Shown: positions 10,031 through 21,497, counted from the stretch's first letter. The stretch: DNA of 64,000 nt from Paraescarpia echinospica (GCA_020002185.1 CM034543.1:10933258-10997257); one strand, 5' to 3'. Notes: generated by a model from the letters alone, not told the origin. Program-made: numbers and translations.

Positions 10031-10520
10031 GTTATTCTGACGTAAAATTCCATAAAACATTCATAAAGAAATTTACAGCAGAGCGACATGATGAAGTGAG
10101 CAACTACAAATGAAAAAATAGTTATATGGTTGACAAAAACATCATAGTTGCGTGTAGAAACGATTCAGACATTGTGCAGAGACACCCACCCACACACGCC
10201 ATATGCACACGCACGCACGCACGTACACACGCACACATGCACACACGAACACACACAGTTAAAGCACTTCAACATGTATCCTCAAAACAGGCGTCGAAAT
10301 AAAACGAACATGCTTGAACAATCATGTTTTCCTCCAATGACCGTGACAGAAATACAGTGTACGACTAGAGAAGCCGAACTAGCAGATCTACAGTGTGGTT
10401 GTTACTAGTTTACTATGACGTAAGATACAGTTGCGTAATACGTAGATAAAGAAACGAATAAAAAAAACTGATATGTTTGACATAATTGCGCGTACGAACT
10501 AACCAGTTGTTACAAGACAA

Positions 10521-10740
10521 CAACGTGACAAATCACGTCATTAGTATCCTCAACAAGACAGCAGCAAGAAAAACGTGTGAGTCGTCTTTTCTTGAAACAC
10601 CGACATGTTTCACAAATGTCCATTGAAGTATTAATTGTAACAATTATATTTTGGCCGCGTCCATTGACTAATTGGTGGAAAATAGAAACGTTCACTTTCA
10701 TGTCCCAGACGATATATGAATATGTATGAATCATATGGTA
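10521..10740 (+). other. Recurrent block VTNHVISILNKTAARKT, frameshifted copy in U1
   Basis: Six copies of this roughly 215-bp block occur (also at 33,390, 34,855, 39,400, 52,060 and 53,885). The copies at 33,351-33,602 and 52,023-52,274 are open throughout, with a hydrophobic stretch IVVIIFWPRPLITW. This copy and the one at 39,400 lack 8 bp after ETPT and so are out of frame. The opposite strand is also open in several copies, so the coding strand is uncertain. Confidence 0.3.
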
Positions 10741-11019
10741 CATCTTCAGGAGTATTTTCAAGCAGTAGACGGTTTATTGCCAAGTAGCTTTCTTAATCAT
10801 TCAAGGAATGTTTACATATATGACCGACTCGCAAACTGCTGTACATTGTGAATGCTTCGTAGACAAAAAAGAGTCACTCCTGCCAGCATAATTTATGCAA
10901 TAACGATTCTACTCCAGGTACTCCTCAAACCATATCGATCGTGCTACACGGAGTGTTTAACACAATTTATTATATGTTACTGGTTGAAACGAACTTATCA
11001 GGTACAAAGTTAAATGTAG

Positions 11020-12360
11020 CGAAAATATCTGAACGCATAGTTTTCGCGCTGTAATTGCATCGTGGCTGAATGCTCATCAGGAAGCATGGCCTCAATTGTC
11101 ATTGTTACGCGGATGATACACAAATTTACTTCTCAGCCGTTCCCATACAGTCAAAAATTAATGACGGAATACAGCAAATTGAAGCCTGTCTTGACGAGCT
11201 ACGTCAATGTATGTCGCAGAACTTCCTCAAGCTGAATGATGGAAAGACAGAATTCACTGTCGTCGGATTCAAACAACAGAGATCAAAGGTCAGCATCACA
11301 CAGATCAGAGTGGGCGACACCATGGTTACTCCTTCGGACAGCGTCAGGAATATCGGTGTTATCTTTGATAAAGACCTTTCCATGGATAATCATGTCACCG
11401 CTGTATCCAGAGTCGTCTGTCTGTCAATTCGTAATATTAGCCTGATTCGTAAGCACATCAATCAGCCGGTTGCGGAACTACTTACCCACGCTCTCATTAC
11501 TTCTAGACTGGATATGGGCAATGCTCTGCTTCACGGCCTCAACAAATCACAACTACAACGACTTCAGCGACTACAAAACACTGCTGCCAGCCTGGTCACG
11601 CTCTCCAGGAAATTCACACACATCACACCTATCCTCAAACAGCTGCACTAGCTGCCAATCGAATAGAGGGTCATCTACAAAATAGCCACGCTTGTATTCA
11701 AGACAATCCACCGTGTCTCTCCTACCTACTTGTGCAACCTCGTCAAACAATATGTGCCAACCTGTGACAATCTGCGCTCTGCAAACAAGTTACTCCTAGT
11801 AGAACACAAACCGAAAAACTCGTGGGGAGCACGATCGTTTATAGTATCCGCAGCAAAGATCTGGAATGCGCTTCCAAACAATGTTAGAGCTACTACAACA
11901 ATCAACACCTTCAAAACAGCCTTGAAAACCCACCTCTTTAAAGTATTCTTCGAATAAGACAGTATGTGGACATGTGGACATTTCATGGGCATTGTATAAT
12001 ACTGATCTGATACTATGTATGAATATACTTTTATTGTATTTATTATTTATTACATTACTTATAATATCGAACATTTATTCTGTATACTAGATATATAGTT
12101 TTAGAAAGGTTGTATTAACGAGTCTACATTACATTGATAACTATATTTTCTATTGAGTTTATGATGTATAACTTATAATTAGTGACACTAATTTTATAAT
12201 TTCTAGAACATTGCTCTTATTATATTTTAGAACAGTTCTTTTACAATTCTTAAAATTTCTACTTTGTAGTCACCAATGGTGAAATACTGTGCAGGCGCCA
12301 TGAGCGCCTCTACGGCGGATACCGGCGCTATATAAGTCTTCATTATTATTATTATTACTT
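11020..12360 (+). mobile_element. L2/CR1-like LINE, 5'-truncated
   Basis: A 3' fragment that starts just before the RT catalytic motif and ends in GCGCTATATAAGTCTTC followed by (ATT)n at about 12,345-12,357. A structured, conserved 3' end with a short ATT tail is typical of L2/CR1-type LINEs. Copy B keeps only the last 165 bp (39,885-40,050), so B lost about 1.17 kb by an internal deletion. Confidence 0.85.
11070..11957 (+). pseudogene. L2/CR1-like ORF2, RT C-terminal half (two in-frame stops)
   Basis: The fragment begins MLIRKHGLNCHCYADDTQIY, with the catalytic YADD intact. It continues LDELRQCMSQNFLKLNDGKTE, VRNIGVIFDKDLSMDNHVTA and LITSRLDMGNALLHGLNKSQ, ending WGARSFIVSAAKIWNALPNN and LKTHLFKVFFE. 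The reading frame is the same to the end, but two TAG codons interrupt it near 11,649 and 11,664, in the LP.E.R.IYKIA stretch. Frame preservation with only nonsense changes suggests a fairly young insertion. Confidence 0.88.
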
Positions 12361-12960
12361 AAGATTGTATTCAACTGAACTGGTCTGCTCCGCCATTTAC
12401 TTAATCAATATCTGAATCCTGATACATCCGATTTCTTGCACGACAAGTTGTGTAATGATTGTCATTAATGTGGGCCCGTAGACTTGGAAGTATTATTTAT
12501 TCTAGTGACCACCTGGCCTCCCTCTAAATTCCAGCAGTCTTATAAGTTGTAATTACCAGTCTTGGTCAATCATTTGTCAGTCTTGAAGTCGGCCATACGA
12601 GTCTCTGGCTGAGGCCCTGGTGTCATATGACATATGGCATTGTCCTGCTGAAATGAGCTCAGATTTCGGTGATTGGTGATGGAGCATGACATGTTCAGTT
12701 TGTCATGAGAACTTAATTTATGGGCATACAAATGGCCAGTATTGACCATAACAACTAGATACCTATCCAAGAAAGAGTACACACGAGAGTAACTAACATT
12801 TGTTAACAGAACTGAGAGACTTTAGTTCAGATAAACGCATAACAGAATGTGGTTTAACAAACGCAGATACCAGATAACGCTAGTTAACGAACAATTTAAA
12901 TCATATATAGGAAAGTATTCATTTCACATGGGACAGAGGTTTGATTCGTCATGCTTGATT
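12360..12960. repeat. Repeat R (copy A, internal)
   Basis: A roughly 600-bp repeat beginning TTAAGATTGTATTCAACTGA and ending CATTTCACATGGGACAGAGG. Other copies: 36,010-36,466 (truncated at the duplication junction), 40,052-40,505 (truncated by a deletion) and 55,050-55,118 (only its two ends, joined). It holds minus-strand open frames that start MYSFLDRYLVVMVNTGHLYA in three copies, which I do not recognise. Confidence 0.75.
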
Positions 12961-13379
12961 GTCCGGCAGTGAAGCAAAATCAATTGAGGTGGTGATGACT
13001 GAACCATGTCATTGTGCTGTCGCGATCGTCGAGCGGAACAAGTACCCGTTATTCTAGGACAATTGTAAGCAAAACCTACTCGTTAAGTCAAAGCGCTTAC
13101 GTCGAAAGCAACGAAACTCGACGAATCAGAGAAAAACGTATCTACATACAATCGCATCTCAGAGATTTTAAAAGCCAAAGATGACGCATATCGAAGCTGG
13201 AGGAGCAGTTGGATATTTTTAGCAGCACTCAAAAAATAGAGCCCGTGACTAAGAAAGCAGTATTGATCAAAACAACAACTGCTATAGCTATATTTCCTGA
13301 AATTGTAACTATTATTCTGAACAGAAATGTAACGAAGACCTCAATCAAACCAACAATTATAAAGGGGAATGTGTTAGTA

Positions 13380-14256
13380 TTGAGATGAAAATATTAAACT
13401 ATAGACATGTGATGATCCATTACATATACCGACCTCTTTGGGTTGACGTAGCTTTATATTGTGACGACATTGACCGCCTAATTAATCAAGCTGTGACTTA
13501 AAGACTATATTCATTGTGCCGATTTCAATGGAGATTTATTGAAACATGACTCGCACAGTGGTACTAAATATTACTTAGATTTGCTATTCACCATGGTTGT
13601 GCCCAGAGATTACTACACCTACAAGAATTTTGAATGTATCTGCAATACTTACTTATAATACATTTAACAATGATATTGATGTCATGAGTAGGTTACATGT
13701 TATTTTCTAGCCGTACAAAATCAAGATAAAAATACACATATATGATAAGAGTGAGTTACGACATTTGTAGGCGAGCGTATCGACGAATCATTCAACTGGA
13801 ATCAGATGAGTAAAGTATGTACAAACAATAATTGTTGGTGTTATGTACAAATGCAGAAAAGTAATTGACCGCCGTTGTATGTATATATTATACTCCACTG
13901 TTTATTTCCTATATTCATTGTATTGTGTGGAAATGTGGAGAAATACTAATCCTACAAATTTCTACAAATTGTGTTAAAAAGAGAATAAAACCGATTATGC
14001 ACACCGTATCGCCATGCAACCACAAACTCCGTTATTTTATAAAGCATGCATTTTAAACTTTACCGATTTTGTACAATTAAGAATATTACTAGTTATGCAC
14101 AAAGCCCATAAAACTGAATTGCCGTCGAATATTCAAAGATTATCCATGTCTTCCACATTGTCCACGCCACTTGAAGAGAACGAAGACCAGTGTCCGTTTC
14201 ATGATATCATGTCACGCATACTTTACATGGAAGAGGCCATCATTGAATATTTCTAG
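13380..14256 (+). mobile_element. Decayed LINE, endonuclease remnant and C-terminal RT
   Basis: Around 13,380-13,680, mixed frames give LHIPTSLG, YCDDIDRLINQAVT and CAQRLLHLQEF, resembling the DFN.DL region of a LINE endonuclease. From 13,865 the frame gives CIYYTPLFISYIHCIVWK, and at 14,020-14,256 TPLFYKACILNFTDFVQLRI, LLVMHKAHKTELPSNIQRL and CPFHDIMSRILYMEEAIIEY. The order (YP.I.Y.I.VW, then PLFYK..IL.F.D, then YK.H...LP.NIQ) is the LINE ORF2 C-terminus. The RT core between them is missing. Copy B keeps only 40,527-41,176. Confidence 0.7.
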
Positions 14257-14259
14257 TGT

Positions 14260-15190
14260 TTGGAACACTATGAGAAGAATGCATGGATAATGATATTCTT
14301 TTCAGCGGACTAATGAATCGGTAAGATAAAAAAGAGTTATTTGGCTTGCTACAAGATAGCATGAATTTCAAGATTCTGACTTGGTAATTTTCTGATAACA
14401 AGCAGGTATTTAATAGCCATATTACCCATTTCGCTGTAGCAAAGCTCACCAAGTGGACAGGAAATACATTGCGGTATGCTCTAGATGTGACAAAGCCTCA
14501 CATCTCAAAGCGTATTACGACGATGCAACTTCAGCCATATACTTTCATCTGTATAGCACAGCTTACTATATGATTGGTCTTAGTTAAAGATTGGGAAGCC
14601 TAGGTCAAGCTAATACAATATGTTACTAATAAATATATCAAGCATGCAATTAAATGTTCTTTACACGTTTGTCTTTTCTCCAGTTTGGTGTTTGAGAATG
14701 GATGGGTATTTACAATTTTATTGACTCGCTCAAGGGGTAGCAGTACAAAAAAACTAAATATCGCTGCCTTAGTGAATGTTTGTTTATGTTGGAAATAAAC
14801 AACGCGCACACGCTGGTGATGTGCTGTTTGAAAACATGCCGGTGTGTTGTACCTAGTGCTGTAATATAGTGCGTAGTATATTGTTTGTGTTTCAAACTCT
14901 CGCTTTCAGTTACAGCCGCCAGCAAATATGCTACGGATCTTGGCTCAGGTTGGAACCCAATAAGTGGGTGTGCAGGACCCCCCTAAAGTGGACACGTTCC
15001 AACACTCACTATTCCAGATCCTATTTATGTGTATATTTTGACCTGGAAGATCATACTCATTCACCATTGTGGGAAAGTGATCTAGGGGAAGGAAACCCCA
15101 AACAAAACACCGTGCAGGTGGGTCTCGATAGTCGGGGCAGAGAACTTACCAAAGAAAAGTAAACACTCTATAATACACCGCATTGTAGGC
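14260..15190. other. Duplicated segment, no gene recognised
   Basis: Homologous to 41,180-42,100. Copy A has about 85 bp (near 14,935-15,010, reading GSWLRLEPNKWVCRTPLKWT) that copy B lacks, which looks like a small insertion or a B deletion. I see no supported gene. Opposing short open frames on both strands are not distinguishable from chance. Confidence 0.5.
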
Positions 15191-16168
15191 TAGGCATGAC
15201 TCGATTTAGTTACCATGTCCAGGTTAGCCTGCGCGTCAGTTTGCCTGGCAGTGGTGATAAATAAGCGAAACCCGGGTGATTCGTCTCGCATGCGGAGACC
15301 CAGATGCGACGCCCGACAGCGGAGTTTCAACGTGGGGATGACGGGAAAACCGCTCGAAATGGTAAATATGATGAAAAACAAGAAAATAGAGATGTTGTAT
15401 GTGTAATACACAAAGTGGAAAGGAGTTCGATAGAACACAATGGCAGGAGGGTATAAGATGCTACTGGCAGGAGGAGATGGAAGGAGTAATGGTGTAGGCA
15501 ACATAGTAACAGATGATATCAGTAACGACGTGGTGAGAATGGACAGATGGTAAGGGAGGATCATTGTTGCACGTGTGATGGTAAGAAAGCAGCTGGTATG
15601 CAATATGTCCGTATGTAGACTTCAAACAGGAAGGGCAGCGTCAGATCGTAGGGTAGGATCAATGGAAGAAGAATGGAAGTAGTTTAAAGATTTTTTCATA
15701 CGACAACAGAGGGAGCTATGTTGCAGAAAATATCTGGTAAGGGAGGAGCTTCATCGAAAAGAGTAAAAACCAAACATCGTGGACTGGAGAAGTAGTAAAA
15801 ACAATTGGAGAAATGAGAGAGGTAAGGGAGAGGAATGGGGAGAGCATGGATATAAAAACTGGAACAGTGATGAACGACAAGAAGGGAAAGGTTGTTACAG
15901 ACAGGAAGGTGTGCTATGGTAGTATATGGCATGGTATGGTATTTCATCGCACCATTAAGCGGTTCGAAAAATGATTACTAGGTCAACCAAGTGCAGTAGG
16001 GAGGAAGTAAAGGTGGAGGAGATTATGGATGCTGAGGTATCAAGAACAATGAAGAAGAAGAAGAAGAAGGAAGGTCGGGCGACAGGTATTTATGATGTCC
16101 GCGTGGAGATACTGGTGGTGGCCGAACGCGTTGGAATTTGGTGGACAAGAAGTTTACTAAACTTTTAA
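15190..16168 (+). mobile_element. RTE-like LINE relic, EN start to RT start (copy A)
   Basis: Positions 15,320-15,410 read SFNVGMTGKPLEMVNMMKNK, then KIEMLYV, the SWNVGT..GK..E...M..RKI.I.CVQ opening of an endonuclease. Fragments to 15,880 include GKGGASSKRVKTKHRGLEK-like text and IGEMREVRERNGESM. Positions 15,990-16,168 read EVKVEEIMDAEVSRTMKKKK, then DVRVEILVVAERVGIWWTRS, the N-terminal RT region. The rest of the RT is absent. The satellite seed at 15,911-15,945 lies between the two parts. Confidence 0.65.
15911..15945. repeat. Unexpanded satellite seed (copy A)
   Basis: Reads TATGGTAGTATATGGCATGG then TATGGTATTTC: one 20-bp unit plus flank. The same site is a 490-bp 5-mer array in copy 0 (417-911) and a roughly 14-unit 20-mer array in copy B (42,880-43,165). 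Confidence 0.85.
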
Positions 16169-16929
16169 CACAAAATTTACAGTTTTGTACCACTGTGTGG
16201 GCCGATATACTTGGACGGCAGCTCATATGCTGAAATTCGCATTCCGTGTAACCTCAAGGGAAAGAAACTCTGTCGCGTGTGACACCAGCTTACCCGTATG
16301 ACCCAGATGTTAGTGCAACGGGAGAAGAAGAACAGGACTGGGCAAAACATTTCGAAAACAACTGGTTCAGCAGAATTGTGGATATGAAAAGAATCGAGAG
16401 GCGAAGAATGAACGTACCAATCAAGCCAAACAACTTATCCAATAACACGGCATAGCATTAAGTTACAACAATCAACGGGAAAATCCATCACTCTAACCTG
16501 TTTTGACAACAGTTTATTGTGCTTGATAGCCGAGTAGATATGAAAGAGTTGTTTCGTCACGTATCTACTCCCTAACCCTTGCATTGTCTTTTGATGAGTA
16601 CCTAAACCCATATCCCAAATCGGATTTGTTGGCATACATACTGGAAATCAATAAACCGTTTTACTTATGTCATTTTAAGAACATTCTTCCTGGTGTAACA
16701 ATAGCATTGCTCTTAGACAGGGTAGCAATCAACATACAAAATAAGTAATTTTATCCCATATAGTATTAATTACAAAATATATATTTTTTGCTTGACCGGA
16801 GTTCGGAGTTCCGTTTGTTATGTAATCTAGTTTAGTCGACCTCTATGTCTGTATTGATTATCTAGGCTGGTCTTTAGCGACCAACTTCGTCTTAACGATT
16901 GGTCTGCTCAGTCCAATTTGTTCTAAACG

Positions 16930-17655
16930 TTTAGTGTGCAAGTTCTCCTCTGTCCTAAAATGTTCGTTTGTAGAGTCATGTCTATCATCAAAGGTTGGTC
17001 TCTATAGTCATATATGTCCTCAATGGTTTGTCTGTATGGTCGTGTTTACCCTGAAAGGTTGGTCTGTAGGTCCTTGTCTCTCCTCAAACATTGGTCAGTA
17101 GAGTCGTGTCTCTCCTCAAAGATTGATGTATACTGTCGTGTCTCTCCTCCCTCAATGGTTGGTCTGTAGGGTCCTGTCTGCACTGAAAGGTTGGTCTGAA
17201 GGGTCGTATCTCTCTTCAAAGGTTTGTCAGTAGGGTCGTGTCTATCCTCAAAGGTTCATGTGTAGGGTCGTGTCTCTCCTCAAAGGTTGGTTAGGAATGT
17301 CGTGTCTCTCCTCATAAGTTGGTGTGTAAGGTCGTGTCTCTCCTCAAGGGTTGGTCTGTGTGGTCGTATCTCTCCTAAATGGTTGGTGTGTAGGGTCGTG
17401 TCTCTCCTCAAAGGTTGGTTCGTATGGTTGTGTATATCCACAAAAGTTGGTGTGTCGTGTCGCATCTCACCTCAAAGGTTTGTCTGTAGGGTTGTGTCTC
17501 TCCTCAACGGTTGGTAAGTAGGGTAATTTTTGTTTTCAAAGGTTGGTCTGTAGGGTCCAATTAATTATCAAACTTTGGTCTGTAGAGTCGTGCCTCTCTT
17601 CAAAGGTTCGCCTGTGGAATCTTGTTTCTCTTCAACGGTTGGTCTGTAAGATCGT
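16930..17655. repeat. 32-bp minisatellite (copy A, about 22 units)
   Basis: Degenerate tandem units near GGTTGGTCTGTAGGGTCGTG plus TCTCTCCTCAAA. Unit sequence varies in steps such as GGTGTGTAAGG and GGTTCGTATGG. Both strands stay partly open (for example 17,287-17,517) because the unit lacks stops in some frames. These open frames are repeat artefacts. Confidence 0.95.
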
Positions 17656-17699
17656 GGCTGTAGTAATATATCTAACCAAGTCCAATTTCATTTGATTCA

Positions 17700-17701
<2 letters not shown>

Positions 17702-17746
<45 letters not shown>

Positions 17747-17830
17747 GTGTGTGTGCGCGCGTGCGTGTATGAATGCACGTGCATGGATCCGTGTGTGAGT
17801 GTGTGCATGCGTGTTTGTGCATGTATATCA
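17702..17830. repeat. (TG)n microsatellite (copy A)
   Basis: About 20 TG units, then a degenerate GTGCGCGC/GTGTGCATGC tail. The copy B allele (44,905-45,030) is longer and interrupted by TA steps. Confidence 0.95.
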
Positions 17831-18225
17831 TTTTTATCATTGAGATTTTCCATTTGAGCCATCGCCCCTGCCAGTGGAAATTCATTGAAACACTCAGGGG
17901 CCAAATAATGTATTGTGCCACATAAACCAGCCCTAACGATTGCCGCAAACCTACGTTCATATGTAATTCGCAACAAATCCATCTTCGGCAGTAGTCGTTT
18001 TTATTATCACAGACTCATTGATCATGTAGAGTGACATACAAGGTTTAGAACACGAACTTCGATATAGTAACTGTACTGTACAATTCGTTACAGATATTAT
18101 AATGAATAGACAGGAAACATATTGCAATGTTATCGCGACACTAGCTATTGCAGCGAACGATAGTTTCATTAAATATTTCCTATATCACACGAAATTTTAA
18201 CAAAATCATTGGAGTCAGAATCAAA

Positions 18226-18620
18226 TACAACAGATTGGTAAGGAGAAACGACATCGCCTTGTGCAGAGAGCTGCGTGCTGGTGGCGGTCCGTGGCGAAAA
18301 AGACGCGAAACACAGATGCTACCTGGCGAATACAGTCACTACGGCGACGTGCAAGTTACGGGCTTGCTATTAAGGACGTCATTGCAGTCACATTCCAAGC
18401 GGGAGAAATGCTCCACCTGGCACCAGTGGTAGTGGAAGTTGTGTCGTACGTCGACCATGCATCCTCCTGGGCCGCCTCCAAGGTTACTTCTGCAGCGGCA
18501 TCCGCTAGGAACACTCCAGCAGTGGACGTGGCCCCAGGAGTAGCACAAGCAGCCCCCCTTACATCTGAGGAGCCTCGCACCGTCGTGGGGAGCAGGCATT
18601 TCAAAATCTGTAACAATTGA
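18226..18620 (+). CDS. GC-rich exon-like ORF, uncharacterised (copy A)
   Basis: An open frame runs from about 18,190, where a stop lies just upstream, through KEKRHRLVQRAACWWRSVAK, IKDVIAVTFQAGEMLHLAPV and VVEVVSYVDHASSWAASKV to an Ala/Pro-rich tail. It ends at a TGA at 18,618-18,620. AATAAA follows within about 20 bp (TTTTAATAAATAAT), as in a last exon. The block is much more GC-rich than its surroundings and prefers G/C third positions. Copy B (45,320-45,645) is almost unchanged over the shared 330 bp but lacks the first part and stops two codons after the conserved SRH. I recognise no domain. The minus strand is also open, so strand is not certain. Confidence 0.4.
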
Positions 18621-18692
18621 GTATTGCTTTTAATAAATAATAATAATAACAATACCAATAACAACACTAATTGTAATAATGGAATTACCTCT

Positions 18693-18828
18693 TTAGCGCC
18701 AATATACTCAGAAAATCCGTGCTCAGTGGCGAAAGAAATCGAAAGACTTAAGCGTTATCAGTGTCATGTATCGAGGAAAATACGTCAAGAGATGAACGGA
18801 ATTGCTAAGAAACTCATGAGGATATAAA
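18693..18828 (+). CDS. Exon-like ORF ending AKKLMRI, uncharacterised
   Basis: TTACCTCTTTAG at 18,684-18,695 looks like a splice acceptor. The frame after it reads PIYSENPCSVAKEIERLKRY, then QCHVSRKIRQEMNGIAKKLM and RI before TAA. This is a compact basic amphipathic-helix-like peptide. Copy B is cut off at the NP of SENP by the 18,716/23,246 deletion, so no second copy exists to test conservation. It could be the last exon of the preceding gene, but no matching donor is obvious. Confidence 0.3.
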
Positions 18829-18829
18829 G

Positions 18830-19660
18830 TATTAAATGATATAGATATTTAGATCACGGCAAAATTAAATTATTTGAAAAAATAACGATTTCAGAATTAT
18901 ATCTGCACCACATGCAAATACTAACTTTGAATCAAATATGCATATGTTGCATCGGTATAAACTTATTTAGATAGCGCGCTAATAATGACCACCCCTGGTA
19001 TTTCCGGTACCGGATCCGAAAACCTCGCTTTAAATACTAACATTAAATTATTATAATTACGTAAATATAACTATTATGTACGTTCGTAAAAAACAATGAA
19101 TATGTCTAAATGTGCAGAAAAAATACTATACCTCTTTTGACACGGCCGTCAGCTGCAAAGTAAAAGATGCATGTATGTAAGTGGCCTGGTATAATACCAT
19201 GTTCAGGCAAAACAAAATTAATATTGCTTAATATTTTCAATTATTTTCGTATCACTTAATACTCTATGAGCCACCCCTGTCAACAAATAGTTTGCCGTAA
19301 ATATCTCAACAAAACTACAATTGATCCACCCATTCAACTACACTCGTTAAAATATTCCAATTGCACCCTTTAGAGATATACATGCCCCGTTTGATACATC
19401 CAACGACACGTTGTTTTCCTTTCAAAGAAATATACATGTTCATTTTCGTGTGGAAGCGTGCACTGGAAACAAAATGATTTATACAGATACCTTTTTTGGA
19501 GGCCAAAGTGTTAATAACACAATTACAAGACAAGAAAATCACAAACTTAACTGAATGTGAAGATTGTAGAGTATAATTTGCATAAAACCATCATAACCAG
19601 GTCACTTCACTCTTGAGCATTCGCATAATAGCTTTATATCGATAGGGACAGTGGAAGCAC
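18830..19660. other. A-only segment, no feature recognised
   Basis: AT-rich sequence present only in copy A (inside the 4.5 kb missing from B). I see no supported exon, RNA gene or element. Short open frames such as 19,315-19,542 on the minus strand have no supporting context. Confidence 0.5.
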
Positions 19661-19671
19661 GCATGCACTCG

Positions 19672-19824
<153 letters not shown>

Positions 19825-20151
19825 ACTCAATCACGTGTGCAAGTGTACATTGTATCAAAAACAGTTTAAATATGGATGGAAGGGTGTATTGGGTGTTGGC
19901 TCATTGAAAACGTCGACATAACACTTTGCATCGTCACCGTCATTAAATAAAGCTATTACTTACTTACATACTTTCTTACGTTCTTACTTACGTACATATA
20001 TAAAATTATGTGTTTGAGTGGTTTAACACTCACCCGCCTGTTCTTCATTCGCCTGAATCGAAAGAAAACGAATCAGTCATTATGTTAGACCAGTTTCTTT
20101 GGGTTTTCTATATCGGTGTATTATGGTACCACCAAATGTTGTGTCTGCATA

Positions 20152-20256
20152 TGTGTGTGTGTGTGTGTGCGCGCGCGCGCGCGCGTGTGTGTGTCTGTGT
20201 GTGTGCGTGTGTGCGTCTGGGTGCGAGTATGCGTGTTTGTGTGTGCGTGTGTATGT
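20152..20256. repeat. (TG)n-(CG)n-(TG)n alternating purine-pyrimidine tract
   Basis: TG repeats flank a GCGCGCGCGCGCGCG run at about 20,169-20,185. Such a tract can adopt left-handed Z-DNA. It lies about 500 bp downstream of the signal-peptide exon of the minus-strand candidate gene. Confidence 0.9.
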
Positions 20257-20538
20257 GCATGTGTTCATACGAGCATCTGAGTACAATTCAGTAAATATAT
20301 TTGTAAGTCCTTGGTTGTGAATTTCGTGTATAATGTTCAAGTGAAGCTGTGGATCTCAGCATTTAAATATGCCTACCATTTAAATGAACCAAGAAGTTAA
20401 TTAATTACTATAGCATGATTAAATATTTGATCAATATATAGTAAAATCACACATATGGCTGTGAGCACAATTTGGACACACCTCCGCGGTGTATCGCACT
20501 ATGTGTACTATCGCAATACAATTAGGAATACCGCTTAC

Positions 20539-20597
20539 CTTCGCGGTTTACCGTGACCGCTGGCGTGCGTGCTACAGGGCGTATGTGTGTATACGCT
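20539..20597 (-). other. Possible downstream exon of the secreted-protein gene
   Basis: A minus-strand donor GCGAAG|GTAAGC ends at 20,539. An upstream AG after TATTATAG would start a 59-nt exon at 20,597 that is open in the required phase. The acceptor has no pyrimidine tract and the sequence is biased (ACAC/CGCACG), so this is only a pointer for transcript mapping. Confidence 0.15.
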
Positions 20598-20767
20598 CTA
20601 TAATACGCGTGTGCATGCGAGTGTTATATGCATTAATAGTTTAACATGCTCGTGATGTTACAATAAAGAAAAGCTTGTCTACTTTACAAACCAGACTGAG
20701 GGTCTCTGATTTTTGTTTGTGTACGTTCAGTACGAGTTAGTGTATTCCTTTTAATGTTGTTACTTAC

Positions 20768-20837
20768 AACTCCGTGGGCCGCTACACACGCCAGGAAGGC
20801 GAACAGCAAGATGACGCACGCACGCATTGTTTCTTCA
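20768..20837 (-). CDS. Signal-peptide exon of a small secreted-protein gene
   Basis: On the minus strand, a pyrimidine-rich TTCTCTCCTTGAGTTGCAG acceptor precedes TGAAGAAACAATG. The start codon is at 20,825-20,827. Twenty codons read MRACVILLFAFLACVAAHGV, a textbook signal peptide: Arg near the N-terminus, a hydrophobic core and AHG-type small residues at the end. A consensus GTAAGT donor follows immediately in phase 0. Splice signals on both sides plus a leader exon and TATA box upstream (22,780-22,862) make a real gene likely. Mature-peptide exons must lie below 20,767. One candidate donor (GCGAAG|GTAAGC at 20,539) is visible, but I could not define the exon. Copy B lacks this whole region. 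Confidence 0.6.
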
Positions 20838-21239
20838 CTGCAACTCAAGGAGAGAATTCATCATGAAGTGTTTGAGATATTCTAAAAGACTAATTAAAAT
20901 TAATGTGAAAATGTCATTGAAACGTCGTAATGCATTACGTTTAGTAGTGTAATTAAAAAATTGCTTTTATTAGTGTAGAATGACTGATACAAATACTAAC
21001 AACTGTATATATGTTATTACAATAAATCAACTAAGAAGGAATATAGAGGGGTATACATGTACATAAGATATTTCTTCTGTATACCCTTTTTATAACATTG
21101 TGTATTACTTTAATTACTGTCAACTGTACAAGTATGTGTTTGAAAAATAAACATATCGATTGATTTATTGATTTATTTATTAAATCCCGCATTTGTAATT
21201 TAAAATAATGCCATATCGTCAGCGCCGCGTATCGAGTTT

Positions 21240-21497
21240 ATGTGTAAGTGCATGTATATGTATGTATGTATGAATGTATGTATGCAATTATGTATGTATG
21301 TATGTAAGTATGTATTTATGTATGTATGTACGCATGTACGTATGTATGTATGTACATATGTATATATATATGTATGAATGTATGAATGTATGTATGTATG
21401 TATGTATGTATGTACGTACGTATGTACGTACGTATGTATGTATGTATGTATGTATGTATGTATGTATGTATATATGTATGTATGTATGTATGTATTA
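21240..21497. repeat. (TATG)n microsatellite
   Basis: About 260 bp of TATG units with TACG, TATA and GAATG variants, within the putative first intron of the minus-strand secreted-protein gene. Overlapping MYVCMYV or HTYIHTY frames are artefacts. Confidence 0.97.

Larger units (their letters stand above)
7190..10990 (+). repeat. Mosaic unit U, copy U1
   Basis: This is the first of six recognisable copies of a 3-4 kb mosaic repeat. It has, in order: the motif CAGCTTAGAAAGATGACGTA and GTTTCGCTTTGACAC (7,219-7,250); spaced GAAC..GTTATGTTGTT motifs (7,340-7,520); a TTTCTTCGAATCC block (7,650); a GCCGACGACACGCTGGTATA-type block (about 7,857); a (CACG)n stretch (8,050-8,110); a GTAGGT...CAG segment (8,200-8,265); a VRRHRLK peptide block (about 8,990); two PP.T.TE.QCTTREA peptide blocks (about 9,950 and 10,330); and a VTNHVISIL block (about 10,525). 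No intact gene is visible. Confidence 0.75.

Noticed and set aside
16930..17655. CRISPR-like array (32-bp repeats)
   Set aside because: Units are contiguous with no spacers, diverged unit by unit, and the context is eukaryotic: a minisatellite.
18339..18599. Cys/Gly/His-rich minus-strand frame (MPAPHDGARLLRCKGGCLC)
   Set aside because: Antisense of the GC-rich plus-strand ORF, which has a poly(A) signal in the right place. The minus frame has no comparable support, although strand is not settled.
20539..20597. Mature-peptide exon of the secreted-protein gene
   Set aside because: The donor is good but the acceptor is poor and the sequence low in complexity. Kept only as a low-confidence pointer.
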